This document shows positions 32,264 to 39,199 of a stretch of 40,429 bases of DNA, in pieces. Source of the DNA: Hyphomicrobiales bacterium. Lineage in GTDB: Bacteria; Pseudomonadota; Alphaproteobacteria; Rhizobiales; Devosiaceae. The notes beneath the pieces are model-generated. The model did not search any database. It was not told the origin of the DNA and saw only the letters and a list, made by a program, of their open reading frames with translations. Position 1 is the stretch's first letter. The number at the start of each line of letters is the position of its first letter. Location of the stretch: assembly GCA_027066315.1 (NCBI GenBank), contig JAMONZ010000048.1:1-40429 (forward strand), in the 5' to 3' direction. A program made the translations under genes and the position numbers.

Positions 32264-32290
32264 GGGCAGGCTTATGGCTTGCCCTTTTTT
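32264..32290 (+). terminator. Terminator of the dctPQM operon
   Basis: GGGCAGGC (32264-32271) pairs with GCTTGCCC (32277-32284) with one G-T wobble and a 5-base loop, followed directly by six T. A classic rho-independent terminator. Confidence 0.8.
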
Positions 32291-32353
32291 GTTCTTGTTA
32301 GGGAATATTATTACTTGTATCATGTTGAGTGAAGCGATTTATGTTGGCTCAAA

Positions 32354-32381
32354 ACCCTTCGGCTTCGCTCAGGCTGACAAA
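32354..32381. repeat. Dispersed intergenic repeat
   Basis: ACCCTTCGGCTTCGCTCAGG followed by CTGACAAACT is another member of the CCCTTCG...CTCAGGGTGACA family (compare 9608). It lies in the 277-bp spacer between dctM and the nucleoside hydrolase; nothing else is seen there. Confidence 0.65.
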
Positions 32382-32517
32382 CTAGCAGGCGTGAGCGTGA
32401 GCTTGATGAAAATCATGCTTGAGAGTTAGAGTTTGGATTAAGTGGATTGTTTTTTACTCTTGTTAGAATCACTTAGCTATGAGAATTTATGTGAAAGTTT
32501 AAGCGGAAGGTTGTTCA

Positions 32518-33468
32518 ATGCGTCAAAAAATAATCATTGATACTGATCCGGGGCAAGATGATGCGATTGCTATTTTGCTTGCGCTTGCTTCACCCAAAAA
32601 AATTGATGTGCTTGGCATTGTGGCCGTTGCGGGTAATGTGCCGCTTAATTTAGCCAAAAAAAATGCTCTTAAAGTAGTTGAAATTTCGGGTTTTCTTGAC
32701 ACAAAAGTTTTTGCTGGTTGTGATAGGCCATTAAAGCGCAAACTTGTTACGGCTGAAAATGTGCATGGTAAAACGGGGCTTGATGGGCCTGATTTACCAG
32801 AGCCAAAAATAAAGCTCCAAAAACAGCATGGGGTAGATTATATTATCGAGGCCTTGCGCTCTCATAAGACAAAAACCATCACGCTTTGTCCGCTTGGCCC
32901 ACTAACCAATATTGCAACCGCAATGCAACAAGCTCCTGATATAATTGGACGCATTAAACAAATAGTTTTAATGGGTGGCGCATATTTTGAGGTGGGTAAT
33001 GTTACTCCTTCGGCTGAATTTAATATTTATGTTGATCCAGATGCGGCAGATTTTGTTTTGCGCTCAGGCGTGCCAATAACTATGCTACCTCTTGATGTTA
33101 CTCACCAAGTCCTGACTACTCAAAAACGTATAAAAAAAATAAAAAACATCGGCAATGAAACGGGCAAGATTGTTTCGCAGATGACTGTTTTTTTCGAGAG
33201 GTTTGACGAGGCAAAATATGGCTCAGACGGTGCGCCATTGCATGATCCATGTGTGATTGCATATTTATTAAAACCTAAGTTATTTGAGGGGCGGCAGGTA
33301 AATGTGCAAATTGAAACTAAAAGCAAATTAACACTTGGAATGAGTGTGGTTGATTATTGGGGAATTACCGATATAAAAACTCACCCCCGTAATGTAAATT
33401 TTATTCGAAATGTGAATGCTAAGGGTTTTTATAAATTGCTTACTAAACGGCTAGCATTATTACCATAA
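32518..33468 (+). CDS. Inosine/uridine-preferring nucleoside hydrolase
   Basis: A 316-residue cytosolic enzyme that splits ribonucleosides into base and ribose for salvage. The N-terminal DTDPGQDDA (residues 8-16) supplies the calcium-binding Asp cluster. Further family motifs are VHGKTGLDG, CPLGPLTNIA, VLMGGAYFEVGNVTPSAEFN and HDPC with the active-site His. Length is normal (about 310). GGAAGG precedes the ATG by 7 bases. Purine versus pyrimidine preference cannot be told. It is followed after 19 bp by the U32-family gene, so they are likely cotranscribed, though no shared pathway is evident. Confidence 0.93.
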   Translation: MRQKIIIDTDPGQDDAIAILLALASPKKIDVLGIVAVAGNVPLNLAKKNALKVVEISGFLDTKVFAGCDRPLKRKLVTAENVHGKTGLDGPDLPEPKIKLQKQHGVDYIIEALRSHKTKTITLCPLGPLTNIATAMQQAPDIIGRIKQIVLMGGAYFEVGNVTPSAEFNIYVDPDAADFVLRSGVPITMLPLDVTHQVLTTQKRIKKIKNIGNETGKIVSQMTVFFERFDEAKYGSDGAPLHDPCVIAYLLKPKLFEGRQVNVQIETKSKLTLGMSVVDYWGITDIKTHPRNVNFIRNVNAKGFYKLLTKRLALLP

Positions 33469-33487
33469 AAAATGCTAATCAGCAGGC

Positions 33488-35179
33488 ATGGAACATAAAT
33501 CTGAATTATTGATGCCTGCTGGCAATCTTCGTAAATTAAAAATGGCTATTCTTTATGGTGCTGATGCGGTTTATCTTGGCACGCCAGACATGAGCCTTCG
33601 CACCAAGTCAGAATTTTCGCTTGAAGACGTGATTGAAGGGGTGGAGTTTTGCCATGCGCATGGCAAGCGAGCCTATCTTACCCTCAACCTTTTTTCGCAT
33701 AATAAAGATGTGCCAAAACTTGAAGAATATATTGATACTGTCAGGAAAGTGAAGCCAGATGGTTTAATTATTGCTGACCCTGGTGTTTTTGCTTTTGTTA
33801 AAGAGCGTGCGCCTGAATTATCGCTTCATATATCAACTCAAAGTAATGTATCCTCTTGGTTATCAGTTAAATTTTGGCAATCAATGGGGGCGGATTTATG
33901 CGTGCTTGCTCGTGAGGTGTCTTACCTTGAGCTAAAAGAAATTCGTGAGAAATGCCCTGATATAAAGCTAGAAGCATTTGTGCATGGCGCAATGTGTATG
34001 ACTTATTCGGGACGGTGTTTATTATCAAATTTTATGGCAGAGCGGGGTGCAAATCAGGGAAATTGCGCTAATTCTTGCCGTTGGAATTATAAGCTAAAAA
34101 TGCGTCTGAAAGACGGAACAGTTCAGCCTCTGGAATTGGACGAGAGCAATATTGATCTATTTGAATTTTTGCTTGAGGAGGGCTGCCGCCCTGGTGAACT
34201 TATGCCAATTGAGGAAGATGGGCGGGGCTCTTATATCCTAAATTCAAAAGATCTTTGCATCATGCCAAAACTTGATGAATATCTAAAAATTGGGGTGGAT
34301 AGTCTTAAAGTTGAGGGTAGGGGCAAGAGTGAATATTATGTTGCAGTGGTTGCTCGTGCCTATCGTCTAGCGATTGATGATTATTATAAAGACCCAAAGA
34401 ATTGGCAACCCAAGCAATATATGCGTGAGTTAGAGGCGGTGGGAAATCGTGGATATACGCTTGCATTTCATGATGGCCGCTTGACCAATTATGCACATGA
34501 TTATGAACATACGGCTTCGCTTGCTCAATGGGAATATGCAGGAGTGGTGAGCAATGTCACCGATGATGCTTTTCATGTTGAAATTAAGAATAAACTAGTA
34601 TCAGGCGAGGTGTTGGAGTTTATTTCGCCTATGACACGCAACACTGTTTTATTGCGAGCTTATGAATATGAAGATGTAAAAAATGGTAAAAATTTAGAAG
34701 TGGTTCAGGGCGGGACAAAAACCACAGTTCGTTTTCCATTTTCACTGTTTGAGCATGAAAATATTGATGAGTTAAAGGCAAAATTCCCGATTTATAGCGT
34801 GATGAGAAAAGAAAAACCGCTTACCGAGGAGCAATGGAATAGGGTGAAGTTTGATAAAATTGCGCAAAGCCTTGAGATAAAGAAAAAATATGATGATGCA
34901 TCTTATGACAAACAAAGAGATAAGTTAGCGCAATCTATTAGTGAAGATAAATCTGAGCGTCGCTTTAAGACAAATCGAGTTGGGACAGAGGGTTGTTGTG
35001 GCAAGGGTTGCAACGGCTGTATGATTTTTTGGCAAGATGATACTTACGCAAGAGCAAGAGAAATTTTGCTGAAACGAAAGCAGGGCGAGCAGCTCAGCAA
35101 AGCTGAGGCGCAAGAGTTACGCTTGGCGATTGTTGGCGAACTTGCGACAAGCTCAAATAGCAATAACCATTCGCTATAA
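33488..35179 (+). CDS. Peptidase U32 family protein, TrhP/YegQ-like
   Basis: A 563-residue protein of the U32 family. The signature around residues 160-200 is complete: EAFVHGAMCMTYSGRC, then LSNFMAERGANQGNC and CRW. E. coli YegQ (TrhP) takes part in prephenate-dependent tRNA uridine hydroxylation, and this is the best guess here; it is not shown to be a protease. A C-terminal extension carries a tight cysteine cluster, GCCGKGCNGC near residue 503-512, suggesting an iron-sulfur or metal site, as seen in longer relatives. The start ATG 33488 has GCAGG upstream. It ends in a low-complexity Ser/Asn tail before a 536-bp gap. Confidence 0.88.
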   Translation: MEHKSELLMPAGNLRKLKMAILYGADAVYLGTPDMSLRTKSEFSLEDVIEGVEFCHAHGKRAYLTLNLFSHNKDVPKLEEYIDTVRKVKPDGLIIADPGVFAFVKERAPELSLHISTQSNVSSWLSVKFWQSMGADLCVLAREVSYLELKEIREKCPDIKLEAFVHGAMCMTYSGRCLLSNFMAERGANQGNCANSCRWNYKLKMRLKDGTVQPLELDESNIDLFEFLLEEGCRPGELMPIEEDGRGSYILNSKDLCIMPKLDEYLKIGVDSLKVEGRGKSEYYVAVVARAYRLAIDDYYKDPKNWQPKQYMRELEAVGNRGYTLAFHDGRLTNYAHDYEHTASLAQWEYAGVVSNVTDDAFHVEIKNKLVSGEVLEFISPMTRNTVLLRAYEYEDVKNGKNLEVVQGGTKTTVRFPFSLFEHENIDELKAKFPIYSVMRKEKPLTEEQWNRVKFDKIAQSLEIKKKYDDASYDKQRDKLAQSISEDKSERRFKTNRVGTEGCCGKGCNGCMIFWQDDTYARAREILLKRKQGEQLSKAEAQELRLAIVGELATSSNSNNHSL

Positions 35180-35221
35180 TTTGTGATGATAGGCAGTGAG
35201 TAAAACAACAGGGTTGCATAA

Positions 35222-35299
35222 ATGCCCATAGTAATGGTGAAGATTATCCAAAATATTATTTTAATTTTTTTGGTTTGCCTTTTAACTTTGTTGTTATGA
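35222..35299 (+). CDS. Possible very small hydrophobic peptide gene
   Basis: A 25-codon ORF begins with ATG at 35222, with AGGG 8 bases upstream, and ends at TGA 35299. Apart from a few polar residues at its start it is hydrophobic (IILIFLVCLLTLLL end), like small membrane peptides of type I toxin systems. At this length chance cannot be excluded in AT-rich DNA, and no antisense RNA is evident. Confidence 0.2.
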   Translation: MPIVMVKIIQNIILIFLVCLLTLLL

Positions 35300-35443
35300 T
35301 TTAACAAAACTCTTGCGGTTGTATTTCTTTTTTATACCACACTTCGAACCACGAGGTTATTTCCCCCCTTTGGACGCTGCCTTCAATTATGAGGTGAAAG
35401 TCTCTTACTTTACTATATGAGTTAACTATATATCTGTAAGTGC

Positions 35444-35472
35444 TTGACGTTTAACGTTTTCTTAGCAATAAT
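35444..35472 (+). promoter_or_regulatory. Sigma-70-like promoter in the 536-bp gap
   Basis: TTGACG (35444-35449), a 17-bp spacer and AATAAT (35467-35472). It is the best promoter match in the gap 35180-35715 and would give the RTX-like gene a leader of about 235 bases, or drive a small RNA. Apart from this and the tiny ORF at 35222, I see nothing in the gap. Confidence 0.45.
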
Positions 35473-35715
35473 AAAAGTGCGGTAACTATTTGGGTGCTTT
35501 GTTTTTTAAGCATGTGGGAGGTATATAGGTAGCTTATAAGTTGCTATATCTTAGTATTGCATATTCCTTATATTAAATGGCTGTTTTTTATTTGTAATCA
35601 TCAATTAACATGACGATTAACTTAGAAAGTAAGTAAATATTACGGATATTTCCTAGTGATATACTATTCTTTTTTCTGCCCGTATAAAGTTTTAATAATT
35701 ACTTAGGATTAATTT

Positions 35716-36657
35716 ATGAATAAGATAGAAACAACAGTTACGCCGATAGCTTCAGATAAAACCTCTGATGCCAGTGAAAAATTTATGGATGCTGCTAAAT
35801 CAGCATTACAAAAACTTCATGACGATTTTAAGAGCTGCCCTAAAGGCCCAAATATATCCGATAATCCGCCACCCGTGTCTGGTAATCCTCCGCCTGTGTC
35901 TGGTAATCCTCCGCCTGTGTCTGGTAATCCTCCGCCTGTGTCTGATAGCCCTCCGCCTGTGTCTGGTAACCCAGAGGAAAAACAAGAGGTTAAATGGGAA
36001 GCAGATAATGAAGGTAACCTCACTCTCACCGGCACTGATGGTTGGGACAGGCTTGAGAATAAACACGATGGCACTACAATAAATAGCAAGTCTGGAGAAA
36101 GAGAATATATTGATAACTCAGGAGATGATGTAACTGTTAATATTAGTGGGGGTTATGTTAGATCTAGAGGTGAGGACGGCGTTATAAATGTTGTCAAAAA
36201 TGAAAACCCTTATGACAGCGATGGTGATAAAATATCTTCTGGTGTAGACGTAGATTTGTGGGCTGATTCTGGAACAACGACAGTTAATCTTGGTGAAGGT
36301 AATAGTGACATTATAAATTATGGTAATGGAAATCTGAGAGCCAATGATGGTTCTGGGAATGATAGAATTATGCTGAAAGAAAACCAAGGTAATGATACAA
36401 TTATTTTTGATAAAAATGATGGTAATTCTGGAGGTTCAGATAGAATAGATAATTTTGAGCCTGGCTATGACCAAATTCAATTTAAGGGTTTAAGCGATAA
36501 TGAGGTCAGTAGAATTAAGGTTACCAAAGATGGTGATGATGTTGTTGTCATATATGAAACTGATGGTAAAATTAATACAGTAACAGTTACAGGTGTGAGT
36601 GTTGATGATGTTAAAAATAACTTGTTTGTAAACGGTCAGACACCGCTAAGTGACTAA
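35716..36657 (+). CDS. RTX-like, probably type I-secreted protein with NPPPVSG repeats
   Basis: A 313-residue acidic protein. There is no N-terminal signal peptide. After a 49-residue start come five tandem 7-residue NPPPVSG units (50-84), a flexible Pro-rich spacer. The remainder is rich in Gly, Asp and Asn, with repeats such as GNDTIIF and the segment DRIDNFEPGYDQIQFKGL, which matches the C-terminal end of RTX/serralysin-type proteins (GxDxIxxFxPGxDxIxFxGL). Calcium binding and export by a type I system through the C-terminus are therefore likely by family; no such exporter is in the window. Function is unknown. It stands alone, with a strong terminator after it. Confidence 0.75.
   Translation: MNKIETTVTPIASDKTSDASEKFMDAAKSALQKLHDDFKSCPKGPNISDNPPPVSGNPPPVSGNPPPVSGNPPPVSDSPPPVSGNPEEKQEVKWEADNEGNLTLTGTDGWDRLENKHDGTTINSKSGEREYIDNSGDDVTVNISGGYVRSRGEDGVINVVKNENPYDSDGDKISSGVDVDLWADSGTTTVNLGEGNSDIINYGNGNLRANDGSGNDRIMLKENQGNDTIIFDKNDGNSGGSDRIDNFEPGYDQIQFKGLSDNEVSRIKVTKDGDDVVVIYETDGKINTVTVTGVSVDDVKNNLFVNGQTPLSD
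35863..35967 (+). repeat. 21-bp in-frame tandem repeat (5 copies)
   Basis: Five units of 21 bp encode NPPPVSG (last two varied to PPPVSD and SPPPVSG). Units 2-4 are identical at DNA level, while unit 1 uses other proline codons, which points to recent copy-number change by slippage. Confidence 0.9.
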
Positions 36658-36685
36658 ATTCTATAATTATTGATGCAATTAAAAT

Positions 36686-36723
36686 AGACGGCTATTATAT
36701 TCTAATAGCCGTCTTAGTTTTTT
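36686..36723 (+). terminator. Strong hairpin terminator
   Basis: AGACGGCTATTA (36686-36697) pairs perfectly over 12 bp with TAATAGCCGTCT (36703-36714), loop TATTC, then TAGTTTTTT. An A/T run on the left lets it serve the convergent peroxiredoxin gene too. Confidence 0.85.
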
Positions 36724-36780
36724 CAATATATTTAAATGCATACAAAAGCCATGCCTGCATTTAATGTTTAAAATATTATT

Positions 36781-37299
36781 TTACAGATTTTCTAAAATAT
36801 TTTGAGGTGAAGATTTGCCATAAGGATCGTCTTCGCCATTATCGCAAAAGCCTTCTTCTTCAAACCATTTTTCAACAATGCCATCATTAACAACAGCACC
36901 ATATCGCCAAGAGCGATAGCCAAAACCAATATTATCCTTGGCTACTAGCATGCCCATTTTACGAGTGAATTCGCCAGAACCATCAGGAATAAGTTTAACA
37001 TTGTTTAGGCGTTGAGCTTTACCCCAAGCATTCATTACAAATGCATCATTTACCGCAATGCAATATATTTCATCGATGTCTTTTGCTTTGAACTCATCAT
37101 ATAGCTTTTCAAAGTCAGGAAGTTGAAAAGTTGAACAAGTTGGGGTGAAAGCACCCGGAAGTGAAAAAAGCACAACTCGCTTGCCTTTGAAATAATCATC
37201 ACTTGTTTTATCTTCCCAACGAAATGGGTTTGATCCTTCAATGCTCTCATCTCTTACTCGAGTATGAAAAGTAACTGCTGGAATTTTTTGACCTATCAT
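36781..37299 (-). CDS. Peroxiredoxin (Prx5/redoxin type)
   Basis: A 172-residue thiol peroxidase reducing hydrogen peroxide or organic peroxides. The peroxidatic Cys lies in PGAFTPTCS (about residue 55), and the later conserved residues of the Prx5 group (VNDAFVMNAWGK, RYGAVVNDGIVEKWFEE) are present. A Cys near the end (GFCDNGEDDPYG) matches the C-terminal segment of this branch, which often works with glutaredoxin or thioredoxin. AAAAGGAG precedes the ATG by 7 bases. It is on the same strand as ald and the gene at 37366, 66 bp after the latter, so partial cotranscription is possible. Confidence 0.92.
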   Translation of the reverse strand: MIGQKIPAVTFHTRVRDESIEGSNPFRWEDKTSDDYFKGKRVVLFSLPGAFTPTCSTFQLPDFEKLYDEFKAKDIDEIYCIAVNDAFVMNAWGKAQRLNNVKLIPDGSGEFTRKMGMLVAKDNIGFGYRSWRYGAVVNDGIVEKWFEEEGFCDNGEDDPYGKSSPQNILENL

Positions 37300-37365
37300 A
37301 ATTTATCTCCTTTTGTAAACCTGCCACTTTAGAACATTTCTAAAAAGAAATATCAAGTGTAATAA

Positions 37366-37767
37366 TTAGTTCTGCTTAGATAAATTCTCTCTTTTAGAAA
37401 GATAATATGCTTGGTTAATTAAATCGTCTAAAAGATCACGCCCTTTCAAAGTGTCAGGATCTTTCATTGTGTTTGAAACAAGTGAAACAGCAACTGCTTG
37501 CACCGCATAGGCGGCCTTTATATTGCCTGCGTCTTGAAGTTTTTTCCCCTCAGATTGCATGGCAGAGAGCATATTCTTAAACTGATCTTTTGTTGTAATT
37601 GCCTTTAGGTCTGTCCAGTTTTTCATGCCAGCAAGATCAATAAATTGCCCAGCTAAATTGCCAATAAGCATCATTGCTTGTTTGTCTTTTACGCCGTTTT
37701 TATTCAAATCTTTAAGCACACTAACAAGTTGGGCTTTGAAACTATTCTCACGCTCTTCTTTGTCCAT
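37366..37767 (-). CDS. Hypothetical helical protein downstream of ald
   Basis: A 133-residue protein that I do not recognise. It is hydrophilic and predicted almost wholly alpha-helical, with no signal peptide, membrane helix or cysteine. The gene has a good AGGAAG 4-5 bases before its ATG and starts 12 bp after the ald stop, so it is very likely in the ald operon. The composition (many Lys, Asp, Gln and Ala) resembles small cytoplasmic adaptor or regulatory proteins, but nothing specific can be claimed. Confidence 0.75.
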   Translation of the reverse strand: MDKEERENSFKAQLVSVLKDLNKNGVKDKQAMMLIGNLAGQFIDLAGMKNWTDLKAITTKDQFKNMLSAMQSEGKKLQDAGNIKAAYAVQAVAVSLVSNTMKDPDTLKGRDLLDDLINQAYYLSKRENLSKQN

Positions 37768-37779
37768 TTTTTGCTTCCT

Positions 37780-38901
37780 CTATAATTCATCAATCGCAAT
37801 TTTTGCAGGAGTATAGTCTAAGTTTTGAGCAACCGCCACTGGCTCACAAGTTATTTTCCCTTTGTGAACATTTAATCCGTTAAGTAAATGATGGTCAGCC
37901 TCAAGTGCTTTTTTCCAACCCATGTTTGCAATGCGTAGGGCATGAGGCAGGGTTACATTATTAAGGGCATAGGTTGATGTGCGAGCTACGCCTCCGGGCA
38001 TATTCGCTACGCAATAATGCACAATATCATCAATTATATAAGTTGGCTCTTGGTGGGTGGTGGCATGTGAAGTTTCAAAACAACCTCCTTGGTCAATGGC
38101 AACATCAACCAACACTGCGCCAGCTTTCATTGTCTTTAACATTTGGCGAGAAACGAGTTTTGGAGCAGCCGCACCCGGTACTAAAACTGCACCAATCACT
38201 AAATCAGCATTGGCCACTTGCTCGGCTAAAATTGCTTTGCTTGAATAAAGAGCCGTTGCACTTGCGCCAAAATGATTTTCAAGTTTTTCAAGTGTCATAG
38301 GGCTCATATCTAAAATCGTAACATCGGCCTGCAAACCAACTGCCATTTGTGCGGCGTTAAAACCAACAACCCCTCCACCAATGATAACAACTTTTGCTGG
38401 CTGAACTCCGGGAACGCCTCCAAGAAGCACTCCTCGTCCGCCATGCGATTTTTCAAGGGCAGTTGCTCCTGCTTGTACAGAAAGACGACCCGCTACTTGG
38501 CTCATTGGTTTTAAGAGAGGCAATGCCCCATTATCATCGGTTACAGTTTCATAGGCAATGCAAATTGCGCCAGATTTAATAAGATCTTGGGTTTGCTCTA
38601 CATCGGGAGCTAGATGTAAATAGGTGAATAATATCTGTCCCTCTCTTAGCATTTTACGCTCAGTGGCAAGTGGCTCTTTTACCTTAACAATCATGTCGGC
38701 ATTGGCAAAAATACTGGCGGCATCTGGAGAGATATTCGCTCCAACGGCTATATAAGCCTCATCATTTGCCCCAATGCCAGCACCTGCATTTGTTTCAATG
38801 CTAACCGTATGGTCGCTAGCAATTAGCTCTGCAACACTTTCAGGGGTAAGTCCAACTCGATATTCGTGGTTTTTAATTTCTTTAGGAATACCAATATGCA
38901 T
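37780..38901 (-). CDS. ald: Alanine dehydrogenase
   Basis: A 373-residue cytosolic enzyme that interconverts L-alanine and pyruvate plus ammonia with NAD. The N-terminal GIPKEIKNHEYRVGLTP is diagnostic (active-site Arg and Lys), and a Rossmann nucleotide-binding motif, VIIGGGVVGFNAAQMA, lies near residues 168-183. MPGGVARTSTYALNN near the end is also typical. Length is standard. Start ATG 38901 has GGGAG just upstream. It heads a minus-strand group with the orphan gene at 37366 and peroxiredoxin, and is divergent from the receptor gene at 39200 across a 298-bp spacer with inverted repeats. Confidence 0.95.
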   Translation of the reverse strand: MHIGIPKEIKNHEYRVGLTPESVAELIASDHTVSIETNAGAGIGANDEAYIAVGANISPDAASIFANADMIVKVKEPLATERKMLREGQILFTYLHLAPDVEQTQDLIKSGAICIAYETVTDDNGALPLLKPMSQVAGRLSVQAGATALEKSHGGRGVLLGGVPGVQPAKVVIIGGGVVGFNAAQMAVGLQADVTILDMSPMTLEKLENHFGASATALYSSKAILAEQVANADLVIGAVLVPGAAAPKLVSRQMLKTMKAGAVLVDVAIDQGGCFETSHATTHQEPTYIIDDIVHYCVANMPGGVARTSTYALNNVTLPHALRIANMGWKKALEADHHLLNGLNVHKGKITCEPVAVAQNLDYTPAKIAIDEL

Positions 38902-39017
38902 TTCATTCTCCCATTTAGTATCAGTTTCACATTTACTTATATTCTATCAAAAGCAGATAGGAAAAAGTTGCAATTATAATTAGAGAAGAAGATAATTTGC
39001 AAAATTTTTTAAAAAAC

Positions 39018-39165
39018 TGCCGTTTCTTAGCAAAAATATTTCTTAAATATCAATGAAGTGCGCAGAATTATTGTTATGATGAATCTTATCATACAATTAA
39101 GTATTATCCCTTAGATTTTGAGCAAGAGGTTTGAGTGGACGCTGAAATTCTCATAAGAAACGGCA
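39018..39165. promoter_or_regulatory. Widely spaced inverted repeat between ald and the NIT-receptor gene
   Basis: TGCCGTTTCTTA (39018-39029) and its exact complement TAAGAAACGGCA (39154-39165) lie 124 bp apart in the divergent spacer. Between them is a smaller inverted repeat, TATGAT (39075-39080) and ATCATA (39088-39093). They may be paired regulator sites or the stem of a structured RNA. Nothing else is visible in 38902-39199. Confidence 0.45.
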
Positions 39166-39199
39166 ATTTTGCCATAAAATTAGATATTTGGGTTGTGAA

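Noticed and set aside
35044-35307. An 87-codon minus-strand ORF over the end of the U32 gene and into the gap
   Set aside because: It begins with TTG, lacks a ribosome binding site, and half of it is antisense to a well-supported gene.
35768-36089. ORFs in three other frames across the NPPPVSG repeat
   Set aside because: A 21-bp repeat keeps all frames open; only the 35716 frame has a start and family-like sequence on both sides.
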